Shown here one piece after another: positions 25,332 to 34,281 of a stretch of DNA of 64,000 bases. Origin of the DNA: Microbaculum marinum (GTDB lineage Bacteria > Pseudomonadota > Alphaproteobacteria > Rhizobiales > Tepidamorphaceae). The notes under the pieces are model-generated. The model searched no databases. It worked only from the letters and a program-made list of their open reading frames with translations, and was not told the origin of the DNA. Each line of letters begins with the position of its first letter. Positions within the stretch are counted from its first letter, which is position 1. The stretch lies in the NCBI RefSeq assembly GCF_042646165.1, contig NZ_JBHRTC010000021.1, one strand, 5' to 3'. Both the position numbers and the translations under genes were made by a program.

Positions 25332-26615
25332 ATGATCTCGCTCACCATGCTGGTCATATCGGTGGCGCTGTTCCTGGTCCGCGTTCCGGTGTCGATTTCG
25401 CTCGGCATCGCCACGCTGGTCGGCTTCCTGATGATCGGCCTGCCGGCCACCGTCATCCCGTCGCGGATGATCGACGGCGTCGACGGCTTCGCGCTGCTGG
25501 CGGTGCCGTTCTTCATCCTGGCCGGCAACCTGATGAACGCCGGCGGCGTCACCGAGCGCATATTCGCCTTCGCGCGCGCCGTGGTCGGCTGGATCTCCGG
25601 CGGACTGGCCCAGGTCAACATCGTCGCCAGCATCATATTCGCCGGCATGTCGGGCTCGGCGCTCGCCGATCTCGCCGGCCTCGGCGCCGTCGAGATGCGG
25701 GCGATGAAGAAGAACGGCTACCCAGTAGGCTTCTCCGCGGCCGTGACGCTGTCGTCGTGCACCATCGGGCCGCTGATCCCGCCGAGCATCATCCTGGTGA
25801 TCTACGGGCTCGCCACCAACACCTCGATCGGACAGCTCTTCCTGGGCGGCGTCGTGGCCGGGCTGGTGGTCGCCGCGGCGCTGATGATCTTCGTCTACGC
25901 CTACGTCCGGATCTCCGGCGTGGAATGGGCGAAGCCCGAGCCGTTCGTGTTCTCGAAGGTCGTCGATACCGCGATCCACGGCGCCCCTGCCCTGCTCGCG
26001 CCGGTGATCATCCTGGGCTCGCTGGTCCTCGGCGTCACGACGCCGTCGGAACTCGGCGCCATCGCCACCGCCTACGCGCTGCTCGTCGGCCTGCTCTACC
26101 GGCAGATCACCTGGCGGCGGCTGTACGAGGCGCTGGTCAACACCGTCGTGATGACGTCGGTGATCATGTACCTGTTTGCCATCGCCACCGCGATGAACTT
26201 CGTCATCGCCCGCGAGCGCGTCGCCCACCACGCAGCCGAACTGATGAGTTCCTACATCACCAGCCCGTTCGTCGGGATCCTTCTGGTGAACCTGTTCCTG
26301 CTGGTGGTCGGCATGTTCCTGGAGGGCCCGGTCGCAATCCTGATCATCGCGCCGATCCTGCTTACGGTAGTCCAGGAACTCGGCATGGGGCCGGTACAGT
26401 TCGGCGTGATGCTGAGCTTCAACCTGCTGATCGGCATGATCACGCCGCCGATGGGCATCGGCCTGTTCGTCGGTGCCAAGGTGGCCGGAACGACGCCGGA
26501 GAACGTCCTGAAGGCATCGCTGCCGTTCTTCGTGCCGCTGATCGCGGGCCTGCTGATCATCTCCTTCGTGCCCGGCGTCACCACTTGGCTACCGGGCCTG
26601 GTGTTCAGCCGGTAG
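25332..26615 (+). CDS. TRAP transporter 2 large permease (DctM family)
   Basis: Large permease of 427 residues with about twelve hydrophobic segments. Typical blocks are VPFFILAGNLMNAGGV, the CTIGPLIPPSIILVIYGL stretch and GMITPPMGIGLFVGAKVAG. ATG 25332 is chosen, with GGGGA about ten bases upstream; an in-frame GTG at 25299 is weaker. The end overlaps the convergent hydroxyacid dehydrogenase gene by 11 bases. Confidence 0.92.
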   Translation: MISLTMLVISVALFLVRVPVSISLGIATLVGFLMIGLPATVIPSRMIDGVDGFALLAVPFFILAGNLMNAGGVTERIFAFARAVVGWISGGLAQVNIVASIIFAGMSGSALADLAGLGAVEMRAMKKNGYPVGFSAAVTLSSCTIGPLIPPSIILVIYGLATNTSIGQLFLGGVVAGLVVAAALMIFVYAYVRISGVEWAKPEPFVFSKVVDTAIHGAPALLAPVIILGSLVLGVTTPSELGAIATAYALLVGLLYRQITWRRLYEALVNTVVMTSVIMYLFAIATAMNFVIARERVAHHAAELMSSYITSPFVGILLVNLFLLVVGMFLEGPVAILIIAPILLTVVQELGMGPVQFGVMLSFNLLIGMITPPMGIGLFVGAKVAGTTPENVLKASLPFFVPLIAGLLIISFVPGVTTWLPGLVFSR

Positions 26616-27579
26616 GCGCGTTCAGCACCCGCACCGGCGCACCCTTCAGCCAGGCCCGCACGTCGTCCAGCGCGTCGGAGAAGTAGGCGTCGTAGGTCTC
26701 CCGCGTCACGTAGCCGAGGTGGGGGGTGGCGACCACGTTGGGCAGCGTGCGCAGCGGATGATCGGCGGGCAGCGGTTCCTCGTCGTAGACGTCGAGCCCG
26801 GCGCCGCCGAGCCGTCCCGAGCGCAGCGCCGCGATCAGCGCCGCCTCGTCGATCAACGGGCCGCGGGAGGCGTTGACGATCACCGCGCCCGGCTTCATCA
26901 GCTCCAGTTCGCGCGCGCCGATGATGCCGCGCGTCTCGCCGTTCAGCACCACATGCAGGCTGACGACGTCGGCGGCCGACAGCAGGCCGTCCAGCGTCTC
27001 CGCATAGCCGATGCCGATCTCCGCGCAGCGTTGCGGCGAATTGTTCTTCGACCAGCCGACGACATCCATCTGGAAGGCCTTGCCGTAGCCGGCCACCAGC
27101 TTGCCGAGCTTGCCCAGGCCGACGATGCCGAGCGTCTTCTGCCTCAGCGCGCGGCCGAGGGTGAGCTGCCACTGCGATCCGCCATTGCGGAAGTTTGCCG
27201 CTTCCGCCGGAATGTTCCGCATCACCGCCAGCAGCAGGGCCCAGGCGAGCTCGGCGGCAGTGCCGTCGAAGCTGCCGGTTCCCGATACCACGATGCCGAG
27301 GTCGCGTGCCGCCTGCATGTCGATCGCCGCATTGCGCATGCCGGTCGTGATCAGCAGCCGCAGGTTTGGCAGCTGCCGCAGCAGCGCGGCGTCGAACGGC
27401 GTGCGCTCGCGCATCGCCACGATGATGTCGAAGGGCTGCAGCGTCTCGACCAGCCGGTCGGGCGCGATCTGATCGTTGAAGACGGCGATCTCGACCTCGC
27501 CGGCGAGTTCGCCCCAGGGCGCCAGCGACAGCGCCACGTCCTGGTAGTCGTCCAGGATCGCGCAGCGGTGGGCGGTCAT
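26605..27579 (-). CDS. D-2-hydroxyacid dehydrogenase family protein
   Basis: A 324-residue NAD(P)-dependent dehydrogenase of the D-isomer 2-hydroxyacid family. The Rossmann GLGKLG lies in LGIVGLGKLGKLVAGYG. The catalytic Arg (NASRGPLID), Glu (DVYDEEPL) and His (ATPHLGYVT) are all present. Family reactions interconvert 2-oxo and D-2-hydroxy acids such as glycerate, lactate or 3-phosphoglycerate; the absence of an ACT domain argues against SerA. The ATG overlaps the stop of the crotonase gene upstream by four bases, so the two are coupled. It may be the last gene of the Liv importer 2 operon. Confidence 0.9.
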   Translation of the reverse strand: MTAHRCAILDDYQDVALSLAPWGELAGEVEIAVFNDQIAPDRLVETLQPFDIIVAMRERTPFDAALLRQLPNLRLLITTGMRNAAIDMQAARDLGIVVSGTGSFDGTAAELAWALLLAVMRNIPAEAANFRNGGSQWQLTLGRALRQKTLGIVGLGKLGKLVAGYGKAFQMDVVGWSKNNSPQRCAEIGIGYAETLDGLLSAADVVSLHVVLNGETRGIIGARELELMKPGAVIVNASRGPLIDEAALIAALRSGRLGGAGLDVYDEEPLPADHPLRTLPNVVATPHLGYVTRETYDAYFSDALDDVRAWLKGAPVRVLNAPTG

Positions 27580-28355
27580 GGCCGGTCCTTTGAGACGTCG
27601 GCCTTGCGCTTTTCGACGAAGGCCGTCTGGGCTTCCTTCGTCACGTCGGTCTTGGACAGGTCGTGAGTGATCGACTGCTCGTAGCGGTAGGCGTCGCGGA
27701 ACGGCAGCCCCTCGGCGACCTCGAAGCCGCGCTTGATCAGCTTGACCACCATCGGGCTCTTGGCGGCGATCTGCCGGGCGATTTCCATTGCCTCGTCCAT
27801 CAGTCGTCCGCCGGGAACGCAGGCCGAGACGACGCCGAGCCGGTACAGTTCGGCAGCCGGCACGTCGCGGCCGGTGAAGTAGATCTGGCGGGCCATCGAG
27901 CGGCCGAAATGCTCCGTCATCAGGCGCATTCCGCCGGCCATGCCGACGTCGATCTCCGGCATCCGGATGAAGGCGTCCTCGCTCATCAGCACGATGTCGC
28001 AATACAGCATCAGCGCGCAGCCCGCCCCGATCGCCGCGCCGTTGACGGCGGCGATGACAGGCTTGGTGCAGTCGGCGACGCCGAAGAAGAACTCGCGCGT
28101 CACCCGGTTGTGGTCGAGATAGTCGCCCGGTTGCTTGACCAGCGTCCGGCGCTCCTTGATGTCGGCGCCGGCCGAGAACACCTTGCCCTCGGCCGTCAGG
28201 ATGACGACGCGCACGTCGTCGCGGTCGCTCAGGGAATCGAACAGCCAGATCATCTCGTCGCGCATGCGCCGGTTCTGGGCGTTGACCGGCGGCCGGGCGA
28301 GCGTCACGGTCGCAATCCCCTCGGCCACATCGAGGCGGCAGGTCTCAAGTTCCAT
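27576..28355 (-). CDS. Enoyl-CoA hydratase/isomerase family protein
   Basis: Crotonase-fold protein of 259 residues. The oxyanion-hole segments are FSAGADIKER and AAIGAGCALMLYCD. A catalytic-type glutamate lies in RMPEIDVGMAGG. It should hydrate, isomerise or cleave an acyl-CoA. It follows Liv importer 2 by 21 bases and is coupled to the hydroxyacid dehydrogenase. It could supply beta-oxidation-like steps for the imported compound. Conceivably it could also serve paa catabolism, since no separate paaF is seen in the paa island. Confidence 0.9.
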   Translation of the reverse strand: MELETCRLDVAEGIATVTLARPPVNAQNRRMRDEMIWLFDSLSDRDDVRVVILTAEGKVFSAGADIKERRTLVKQPGDYLDHNRVTREFFFGVADCTKPVIAAVNGAAIGAGCALMLYCDIVLMSEDAFIRMPEIDVGMAGGMRLMTEHFGRSMARQIYFTGRDVPAAELYRLGVVSACVPGGRLMDEAMEIARQIAAKSPMVVKLIKRGFEVAEGLPFRDAYRYEQSITHDLSKTDVTKEAQTAFVEKRKADVSKDRP

Positions 28356-28376
28356 CGTCCGGGAAGTCCTCTGTAG

Positions 28377-29138
28377 CTAGTGCTCTGTGTCCTTGCGGGC
28401 GCCGCCGAGATAGCGCCTGGACAGGTTCTCGCGGTCCATCAGCGTATCCGAGTCGCCCTGCTCGGTGATCTGCCCGGCTTCCAGAACATAGCCGTATTCG
28501 GCGCTCTTCAGGGCAAGCGAAACGTTCTGCTCGACGACCAGGATCGACAGCCGCCGTTCGCCGTTGATCTGCTTCAGGATGGCGAAGATCTCCGCGGCGA
28601 TCTTAGGGGCGAGGCCGAGCGAGGCCTCGTCGACCATCAGCAGCTCGGGCTGGGCGAACAGCGCCCGGCCGATCGCCAGCATCTGCTGCTCGCCGCCGGA
28701 CAGGTATCCGGCCTGCGACCTGCGCCGCTCACGCAGCGCGGGGAAGTAGTGGAACACCTCCTCGTAGCGGTCGCCGGCCAGCGCCGGACCGCGCTTGCCG
28801 CGCGCAAACAGCGCCGCCTCGAGGTTCTCCTCGACCGACATGGAGGGAAACACGAAGCGGCCCTCGCGCACGTGCAGGATGCCGCGCCGGGCGAGCTGGT
28901 GGGAGGGCATCCTGGTGATGTCCTCCCCCATGTAGCGGATGTGCCCCTTGCGGATCTGGCCGTTCTCGAAGCGGAGCAGCCCGGAGATCGCCTTCAGCGT
29001 CGTCGACTTGCCGGCGCCGTTGGCGCCGAGCAGTGCGACGAAGCCGCCCTCGGGCACGTCGAGCGTGACGCCTTCCAGCGCCAGGTTGGCGCCGCCGTAG
29101 ACGACGCTGAGGTCGGCGATCTCCAGGGCCGCGGCCAC
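28377..29138 (-). CDS. Liv importer 2 ATP-binding protein (LivF type)
   Basis: ABC ATPase of 253 residues: Walker A GANGAGKST, signature LSGGEQQ, Walker B LLMVDEASLGL and VEQN. It starts with GTG at 29138, one base after the stop of the receptor gene. The Walker B ends DEAS where DEPS/DEPT is usual, a conservative change that retains the Asp-Glu pair. It pairs with the LivG-type ATPase at 32320-33090. Confidence 0.9.
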   Translation of the reverse strand: MAAALEIADLSVVYGGANLALEGVTLDVPEGGFVALLGANGAGKSTTLKAISGLLRFENGQIRKGHIRYMGEDITRMPSHQLARRGILHVREGRFVFPSMSVEENLEAALFARGKRGPALAGDRYEEVFHYFPALRERRRSQAGYLSGGEQQMLAIGRALFAQPELLMVDEASLGLAPKIAAEIFAILKQINGERRLSILVVEQNVSLALKSAEYGYVLEAGQITEQGDSDTLMDRENLSRRYLGGARKDTEH

Positions 29139-29139
29139 G

Positions 29140-30357
29140 TCAGTCGATCCTCTGCCACGGCGCGGCCTCGGTGACCGAAAGCTTGCCGTCCTTGGTGTTG
29201 TAGCGATAGATCACGCCGTAGGGGATGCGGTTGTCGACGAAGCTGATCGGCATGCCGAACACGCCGCCGGCGTCGAAGTCCTCGATCGCGTTGATCTCGG
29301 CGATCAGGTTCTCGCCGTTCAGTTCGAGACCCTTCTTCAGCGCCGAGCCGATCGCCTCCTTGAGCACCAGCGCGGTCGACCAGCTCTGCATGTAGCCGAT
29401 GTTGGCGTAGCCGGTGTAGGGCTTCTCGGTCCAGGTCTTCAGGTACTCGTTGATGGTCTCCATCATCGGCGTCTTCGCCTCGCCGACCAGCAGGTTCACC
29501 GACACCGTGCCGAGATAGTTGTCGGCGGCGTCGCCGATGGTGCCGACCACGTCGGGATGCGAGCCGAACAGCGTCCCCATGAACTGGGTCTCGACGCCGT
29601 AGTCGCGGACCAGCTTGACGATCTCCGGCCAGACGTTGGCGGCGTAGCCGTGGAAGATCACGTAGTCGGGCTGCGCCTGGCGGACGCGGATGGCGTGCGA
29701 GGTTACGTCGACCTCGACCCACTTGGTCTCCTGCTCGAGGACGATGTCGATGCCCATCTCGTCGGCCATCCGGCGGGCGTTCTCCAGCGGATCGCGGCCG
29801 AACTCGGAGGCCGAGTAGACGATCGCGACCTTCGGCTCGCCCTCACCCTTGAAGTTCTCCTTGATGTAGTCGAACAGCAGCTTGACCTGGTCGGAATAGG
29901 TCGGGCCGACCAGGAAGTGATACTTGTACTTGTCGGTCTCGACGAGGTCCGACGCCCCGCCGGTGCTCGACATCAGCACCTTGTGGGTCTCGTTGTTCTC
30001 CGGCGAGATCGCCCGGATGAACGGCGTGCCGTTGGCGGCCGAGAAGGCCAGGTCCTGGTCGGCGACCGCCTTCTTGAAGCCGGAGACGCCGAGCTCGACC
30101 TTGTACTCGTCGTCGTAGAACTCGGCCTCGATCGGATGGCCCTCGATGCCGCCGTTCTTGTTGATCCAGTCGATGGCGTGCTCCCAGCCGACCTGCTGGG
30201 CCTGCCCGGTCACCGCCAGCGGGCCGGTGAGCGGCAGCGGGATCCAGTAGTGCAGCGCCTCCTTGTCTTGCGCCGCGGCCGGGCCGAACCCGGCTGCGGC
30301 GGCCAGCGCCAGGCCGGCTGCCCCGGCGATGAAGTGCCGTCTTGGTAGTTTGACCAT
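29140..30357 (-). CDS. Liv importer 2 substrate-binding protein
   Basis: Receptor of the Peripla_BP_6 type, 405 residues. The N-terminus has twin arginines at residues 6-7 (LPRRHFIAGAAG) and a hydrophobic stretch ending AAAQD near 29-31, so export may use Tat. The mature part starts YWIPLPLTGPLAVTG and includes MSSTGGASDL and VIFHGYAANVWPEIVKL. Aromatic-acid and amide receptors belong to this family as well as branched-chain amino-acid ones. GGGAGAAG precedes the ATG at 30357. It lies inside the importer operon between livM and livF. Confidence 0.9.
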   Translation of the reverse strand: MVKLPRRHFIAGAAGLALAAAAGFGPAAAQDKEALHYWIPLPLTGPLAVTGQAQQVGWEHAIDWINKNGGIEGHPIEAEFYDDEYKVELGVSGFKKAVADQDLAFSAANGTPFIRAISPENNETHKVLMSSTGGASDLVETDKYKYHFLVGPTYSDQVKLLFDYIKENFKGEGEPKVAIVYSASEFGRDPLENARRMADEMGIDIVLEQETKWVEVDVTSHAIRVRQAQPDYVIFHGYAANVWPEIVKLVRDYGVETQFMGTLFGSHPDVVGTIGDAADNYLGTVSVNLLVGEAKTPMMETINEYLKTWTEKPYTGYANIGYMQSWSTALVLKEAIGSALKKGLELNGENLIAEINAIEDFDAGGVFGMPISFVDNRIPYGVIYRYNTKDGKLSVTEAAPWQRID

Positions 30358-30395
30358 TTGCTTCTCCCTTGGTTGTCTCTTTGGCTTCGGTTTCG

Positions 30396-31448
30396 TCAGT
30401 GCTCGGCCTTGGCCTCCACTTCCTCGACATGCCCCAGGGCACGGCGCAGCAGGCCGGCGAGGCCGCGCGGCTCGAAGATCAGGAAGCCGATGATCAGCGC
30501 CCCGAAGATGATCTCGCGCAGCGGCGACAGCAGGCCGGCCATGTCGGCGCCGGGACCGGCGGCTGCCTCCAGCAGGAACCGCAGCAGCTCCGGCATCATC
30601 GTCATGAACAGCGCGCCGAGGATCGAGCCGAGCGTGGAGGCGCGCCCGCCGACCACGACGGCGGCCAGGAAGAACACCGACACCATCAGCGTGAACTGGT
30701 CGGGATTGACGATCCGCAGGAAGGCGGCGAGAAGCGCCCCGGCCGCCCCCGCATAGGCGGCGCCGAGCCCGAAGGCGACGAGCTTGGTGTAGACCACGTT
30801 GATGCCGAGCACCTCGGCGGCGTAGTCGCGTTCGCGCACCGCGATGAACGAGCGCCCGACGCGGGTGCGGAACAGGTTGCGGGCGGCGAGCGTCGTCAGC
30901 AGCGCCACGGCCATGACGACGTAGTAGAAGCCGACGTCGCCGAAGCCGAACACGTCGATCTTGGGCAGCGACAGGCCGCGGTCGCCGCCGGTCACCGGCG
31001 TCCACTGCTGGAACACGAAATACAGCATGTATTGGGCCGCCAGCGTCGCGATCGCCAGGTAGACGCCCTTGATGCGCAGCGCCGGGATGCCGAAGACCAG
31101 CCCGACCAGGAACGCGGCCACCGCGCCGCCGACCATGTTGAGCGCCAGCGGCGTTCCCAGGTGCAGCCACATCAGCGCGCTGACATAGGCGCCGACGCCG
31201 AGGAAGGCTGAATGGCCGATCGACAGGAGGCCCGTGTAGCCCACGGTGATGTTGAGGCCGACCGTGGCGATCACGTTGATGGCGATCAGGCAGGCCATGT
31301 AGAGCGCGTAGACCGACCCGAGGAACGGCACCGCCAGCAGCCCGAGGCCGAGCAGCACCCAGGACACCGTCTCGAGCCGCGGCGACACCGCGAACGCCTT
31401 CGCCGGACGTCCGGAACCGGCGCCGGCGGTGGTCACGGGGCCGCTCAT
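30396..31448 (-). CDS. Liv importer 2 permease (LivM type)
   Basis: Membrane permease of 350 residues. It contains the LivM block NITVGYTGLLSIGHSAFLGVGAY, the coupling loop IAVRERDYAAEVLGI, and a charged C-terminal tail (EEVEAKAEH). Its ATG at 31448 overlaps the livH stop by four bases. The stop lies 38 bases before the receptor gene. Confidence 0.92.
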   Translation of the reverse strand: MSGPVTTAGAGSGRPAKAFAVSPRLETVSWVLLGLGLLAVPFLGSVYALYMACLIAINVIATVGLNITVGYTGLLSIGHSAFLGVGAYVSALMWLHLGTPLALNMVGGAVAAFLVGLVFGIPALRIKGVYLAIATLAAQYMLYFVFQQWTPVTGGDRGLSLPKIDVFGFGDVGFYYVVMAVALLTTLAARNLFRTRVGRSFIAVRERDYAAEVLGINVVYTKLVAFGLGAAYAGAAGALLAAFLRIVNPDQFTLMVSVFFLAAVVVGGRASTLGSILGALFMTMMPELLRFLLEAAAGPGADMAGLLSPLREIIFGALIIGFLIFEPRGLAGLLRRALGHVEEVEAKAEH

Positions 31449-32317
31449 ATCCGCTCCACCCGCTGCTCGCCGAACAGGCCGGTCGGCTTGACGATCATCA
31501 CCAGGAGCACGATCAGGTAGGGGATGAAGCTCTGCCAGGCCGCGCCCAGATAGGCGCCGACGATGGTTTCCACCCAGCCGATGAACAGCCCGGCCACCAC
31601 CACGCCGCCGACGCTGGTCATGCCGGCGAGCATCACCACCGCCAGCACGTTCAGTGCGACCAGGCCGAGCTGCGGCGTCACCCCGTTGACCGATCCGGCG
31701 ATGATCCCCGAGGCTGCGGCCAGCACGCCTGCGAAGCCCCACGACATGGCGAACACCATGCGGATGTTGATGCCGAGGCTTTCGGCCGTCACCTGGTCGG
31801 TCGAGGTCGCCCTGATCGCGGTGCCGGCCCGCGAGAACCGGTAGTAGACGATGAACGCCCCGCTGATCAGGCCCGCGGCGAGGAAGCCCCAGGCCAGCTT
31901 GCCGGGGATCAGGATATTGCCGAGGAACAGCGGCGTGCGCGGCAGGAGCTCGGTGAGTTGGCGCACGTTGGGGCCCCAGATCAGCCCTGCGAAGCCGCGG
32001 AACACGCTGGCAAGGCCGAAGGTGACCATGACCAGCACGATGTGCGGCCGTCCGATCAGCGGCCGCAGCACGATCCGCTCGGCGATGATCGCCAGCAGCG
32101 CCGAGCCGACCAGGGCGGCCAGCAGACCGGCGCCCCATCCCAGCCCGAGCTGGATGTCGAACAACAGGAACAGGTAGGCGCCCAGCATCATCATCTCGCC
32201 GGTGGCGAAGTTGAAGACGTTGGTTGCCTTGAAGACGATGACGAAGCTCAGCGCGGCGAGCACGTAGATGCCGCCCGAGGCCAGGCCGACGAGGCTGAAT
32301 TCGAGGAACAGGCTCAT
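31445..32317 (-). CDS. Liv importer 2 permease (LivH type)
   Basis: Membrane permease of 290 residues with about eight hydrophobic segments. It carries GLASGGIYVLAALSFVIVFK and NVFNFATGEMMMLGAY near the start, and a coupling loop TAIRATSTDQVTAESLGI. It starts three bases after livG and overlaps livM by four, so the transmembrane pair is translationally linked. Confidence 0.92.
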   Translation of the reverse strand: MSLFLEFSLVGLASGGIYVLAALSFVIVFKATNVFNFATGEMMMLGAYLFLLFDIQLGLGWGAGLLAALVGSALLAIIAERIVLRPLIGRPHIVLVMVTFGLASVFRGFAGLIWGPNVRQLTELLPRTPLFLGNILIPGKLAWGFLAAGLISGAFIVYYRFSRAGTAIRATSTDQVTAESLGINIRMVFAMSWGFAGVLAAASGIIAGSVNGVTPQLGLVALNVLAVVMLAGMTSVGGVVVAGLFIGWVETIVGAYLGAAWQSFIPYLIVLLVMIVKPTGLFGEQRVERI

Positions 32318-32319
32318 CG

Positions 32320-33090
32320 CTATTCCTCGCCGAGATAGGCTTCGATCACGGCGGGATCGGTCTGGACCTGCTCCGGCGTGCCGGCGGCGATGACGCGGCC
32401 GAAGTTGAGCACCACGATGTGGTCCGACATGGTCATGATCGAGTCCATGTCGTGGTCGATGAGCAGCGCGGTCAGATCGGATTCGGCGACGATCCGTGCG
32501 ATGTACTGCGACATCCGCGCCTTCTCGTTGGTGTTCATGCCGGCGAACGGCTCGTCCAGCATCAGCAGCCGCGGCCGGCTGACCAGCGCGCGGGCGAGCT
32601 CGATGCGCTTCTGCACGCCATAGGGCAGACCCGACACCGAGCGGTCGCGGTATTCGCCGAGATCGAGCAGCGGCAGGATCGTCTCGTCGATGCGCCGCGT
32701 GATGTCCCGTTCCTCGCCCCTGGCCGGTCCCAGGTAGATCGCCGCGGCGAGCAGCCCGGTTCGCAGCAGGTGATGGGCGCCGAGCTTGATGTTCTCGGCG
32801 ACCGTCATGCCCGGAAACAGCGCGATGTTCTGGAACGTCCTGGCGATGCCCGTCGCCGAGCGGCGGTTGGCCGGCATGGCCAGCAGGTCGACGCCGTCGA
32901 AGGTCACCGCCCCCTCGTTGGCCGGATAGAAGCCCGACACGACATTGAACAGCGTCGTCTTGCCGGCGCCGTTGGGGCCGATCACGGCGGTCACCTTGTT
33001 GGGCGCGACGCCGAGCGATACGTCCGACAGCGCCTTGATGCCGCCGAACGCGACGCTGACGCCTGAAATGTCGAGCAGGGTGCCGCCCAT
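32320..33090 (-). CDS. Liv importer 2 ATP-binding protein (LivG type)
   Basis: ABC ATPase of 256 residues: Walker A GPNGAGKTT, the LivG insertion around ARTFQNIALFPGMTV, signature LPYGVQKR, Walker B LLMLDEPFAGM and LLIDHDM. ATG 33090 (MGGTLLD) is chosen, though its ribosome site is weak; a GTG at 33159 is the other in-frame option. It is preceded by a 32-codon open frame with a strong ribosome site, ending nine bases upstream. That raises the possibility that livG translation is coupled to a short leader. Confidence 0.88.
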   Translation of the reverse strand: MGGTLLDISGVSVAFGGIKALSDVSLGVAPNKVTAVIGPNGAGKTTLFNVVSGFYPANEGAVTFDGVDLLAMPANRRSATGIARTFQNIALFPGMTVAENIKLGAHHLLRTGLLAAAIYLGPARGEERDITRRIDETILPLLDLGEYRDRSVSGLPYGVQKRIELARALVSRPRLLMLDEPFAGMNTNEKARMSQYIARIVAESDLTALLIDHDMDSIMTMSDHIVVLNFGRVIAAGTPEQVQTDPAVIEAYLGEE

Positions 33091-33098
33091 CGGCCTGC

Positions 33099-33197
33099 TC
33101 AGGAGACGACCTGCGCGAAGGGCGACGCGGCAGAGGCGGCGGCACTGTCGGGTTGCCACCGGCCGACCGGCTGGGCGGACGCCATTTGCACTGCCAT
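33099..33197 (-). CDS. Possible 32-residue small protein / leader ORF before livG
   Basis: Starts ATG GCA GTG CAA ATG and ends TCC TGA, nine bases before the livG ATG. Its GGGGGAGGAG ribosome site is stronger than that of livG. The peptide is MAVQMASAQPVG..., rich in Ala and Ser, without a signal peptide, membrane span or run of regulatory codons. It could be a coupling leader that recruits ribosomes to livG, a small protein, or a chance frame. It is not recognised as any family. Confidence 0.4.
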   Translation of the reverse strand: MAVQMASAQPVGRWQPDSAAASAASPFAQVVS

Positions 33198-33310
33198 CTC
33201 CTCCCCCGTGAGGGCTTTGTTCTGGTTGATTTGGACCTTAGCCAAGCCGCCCGGGACCGATAAGGGCCGCGCCTGCAAACCACCGTTTCGGCTTCTGCAA
33301 CGATCACCCC

Positions 33311-33331
33311 GGAAATATGCCATATACTTCC
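33311..33331. promoter_or_regulatory. Palindrome in liv / MBL divergent promoter
   Basis: An imperfect palindrome of form GGAAnTAT-N5-ATAnTTCC lies between the minus-strand Liv importer 2 operon and the plus-strand MBL gene, 26 bases before the MBL start codon. It overlaps a TATACT that could serve as a -10 element for the plus strand, although no good -35 is seen. It is a candidate operator for a regulator not identified here. Confidence 0.4.
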
Positions 33332-33356
33332 GACAACGAAAAAATGGAGGACGCTC

Positions 33357-34235
33357 TTGATCGAGATCGGCAAGTTTCAGATATCGCGCGTCGAGGAGGT
33401 GGTGCTCGACGAGGATCCGAGTCTCCTGGAGCAATTCGACCACGACGTGCTGGCCCGCCACCGCGATCTGCTGGTGCCGGACTTCTTCAACCCCGAGCGC
33501 AACTGCTTCCGGACGATGATCCATGCCTGGATCCTGCGTACGCCGGACAAGACGATCGTCATCGACACCGCCGGCGGCGACGACAAGGACCGGCCCCTGT
33601 CGCCGCGTTTCCACATGAAGAAGACCGGTTTCGACACCCGCCTCGCCGCGGCCGGAGTGGATCCGGAGGACGTCGACCTGGTGCTGCTGACCCACCTGCA
33701 CGTCGACCATGTCGGCTGGAACACGAAGCTGCAGGACGGCGCATGGGTGCCGATGTTCCCGAATGCGGAATACGTCGCGACCCGCACCGAACTCGAGGTC
33801 CGCGACCCCGAGCGCGGCGCACGCGACCGGCCGGAAGCCTCATGGGGGCCCTATCTCGACAGCGTCAAGCCGATCCTCGACGCCGGCATGATGCGGATCG
33901 TCGAGGGCGACGAGACCCTGATGCCCGGCATCGACTTCGTCCCGCTTCCCGGCCACGCCCCCGGCATGATGGGCATCCGCGTGCGCGACGACGGCAAGGA
34001 GGCCTTCTTCATCGCCGACGCCATGCACCAGCCGATCCAGATCCACTATCCCGGCTGGAGCAGCAAGTACTGCGAGAACAGGGACCTCGCCACCGAGACC
34101 CGCGCGAATATCTTCCGCCACGCCGCCGACGAGGGTGCCCTGCTGCTGCCCGCCCACTTCTGCGGCCCGATGTGCGGCTACGTCCGCCCGACCTCCGACG
34201 GCTACGCCTTCGAGCCCCCGGCCGTCCACCCCTGA
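33357..34235 (+). CDS. MBL-fold metallohydrolase (AhlD/AttM-like lactonase type)
   Basis: A 292-residue metallo-beta-lactamase-fold protein. The HLHVDH zinc motif is at residues 113-118, followed by PLPGHAPGM and the FIADAMHQP aspartate. The N-terminus (ISRVEEVVLDED, then FNPERNCF) resembles quorum-quenching-lactonase-type and related lactonases, but the substrate is undetermined. The start is TTG at 33357 with GGAGG six bases upstream. It is divergent from Liv importer 2 across a palindrome, so it may hydrolyse the imported compound. Confidence 0.85.
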   Translation: MIEIGKFQISRVEEVVLDEDPSLLEQFDHDVLARHRDLLVPDFFNPERNCFRTMIHAWILRTPDKTIVIDTAGGDDKDRPLSPRFHMKKTGFDTRLAAAGVDPEDVDLVLLTHLHVDHVGWNTKLQDGAWVPMFPNAEYVATRTELEVRDPERGARDRPEASWGPYLDSVKPILDAGMMRIVEGDETLMPGIDFVPLPGHAPGMMGIRVRDDGKEAFFIADAMHQPIQIHYPGWSSKYCENRDLATETRANIFRHAADEGALLLPAHFCGPMCGYVRPTSDGYAFEPPAVHP

Positions 34236-34281
34236 GGAGCGCACCGCCTATTACGCTCCGTTACCGCGGCAGCCGCCGCCA

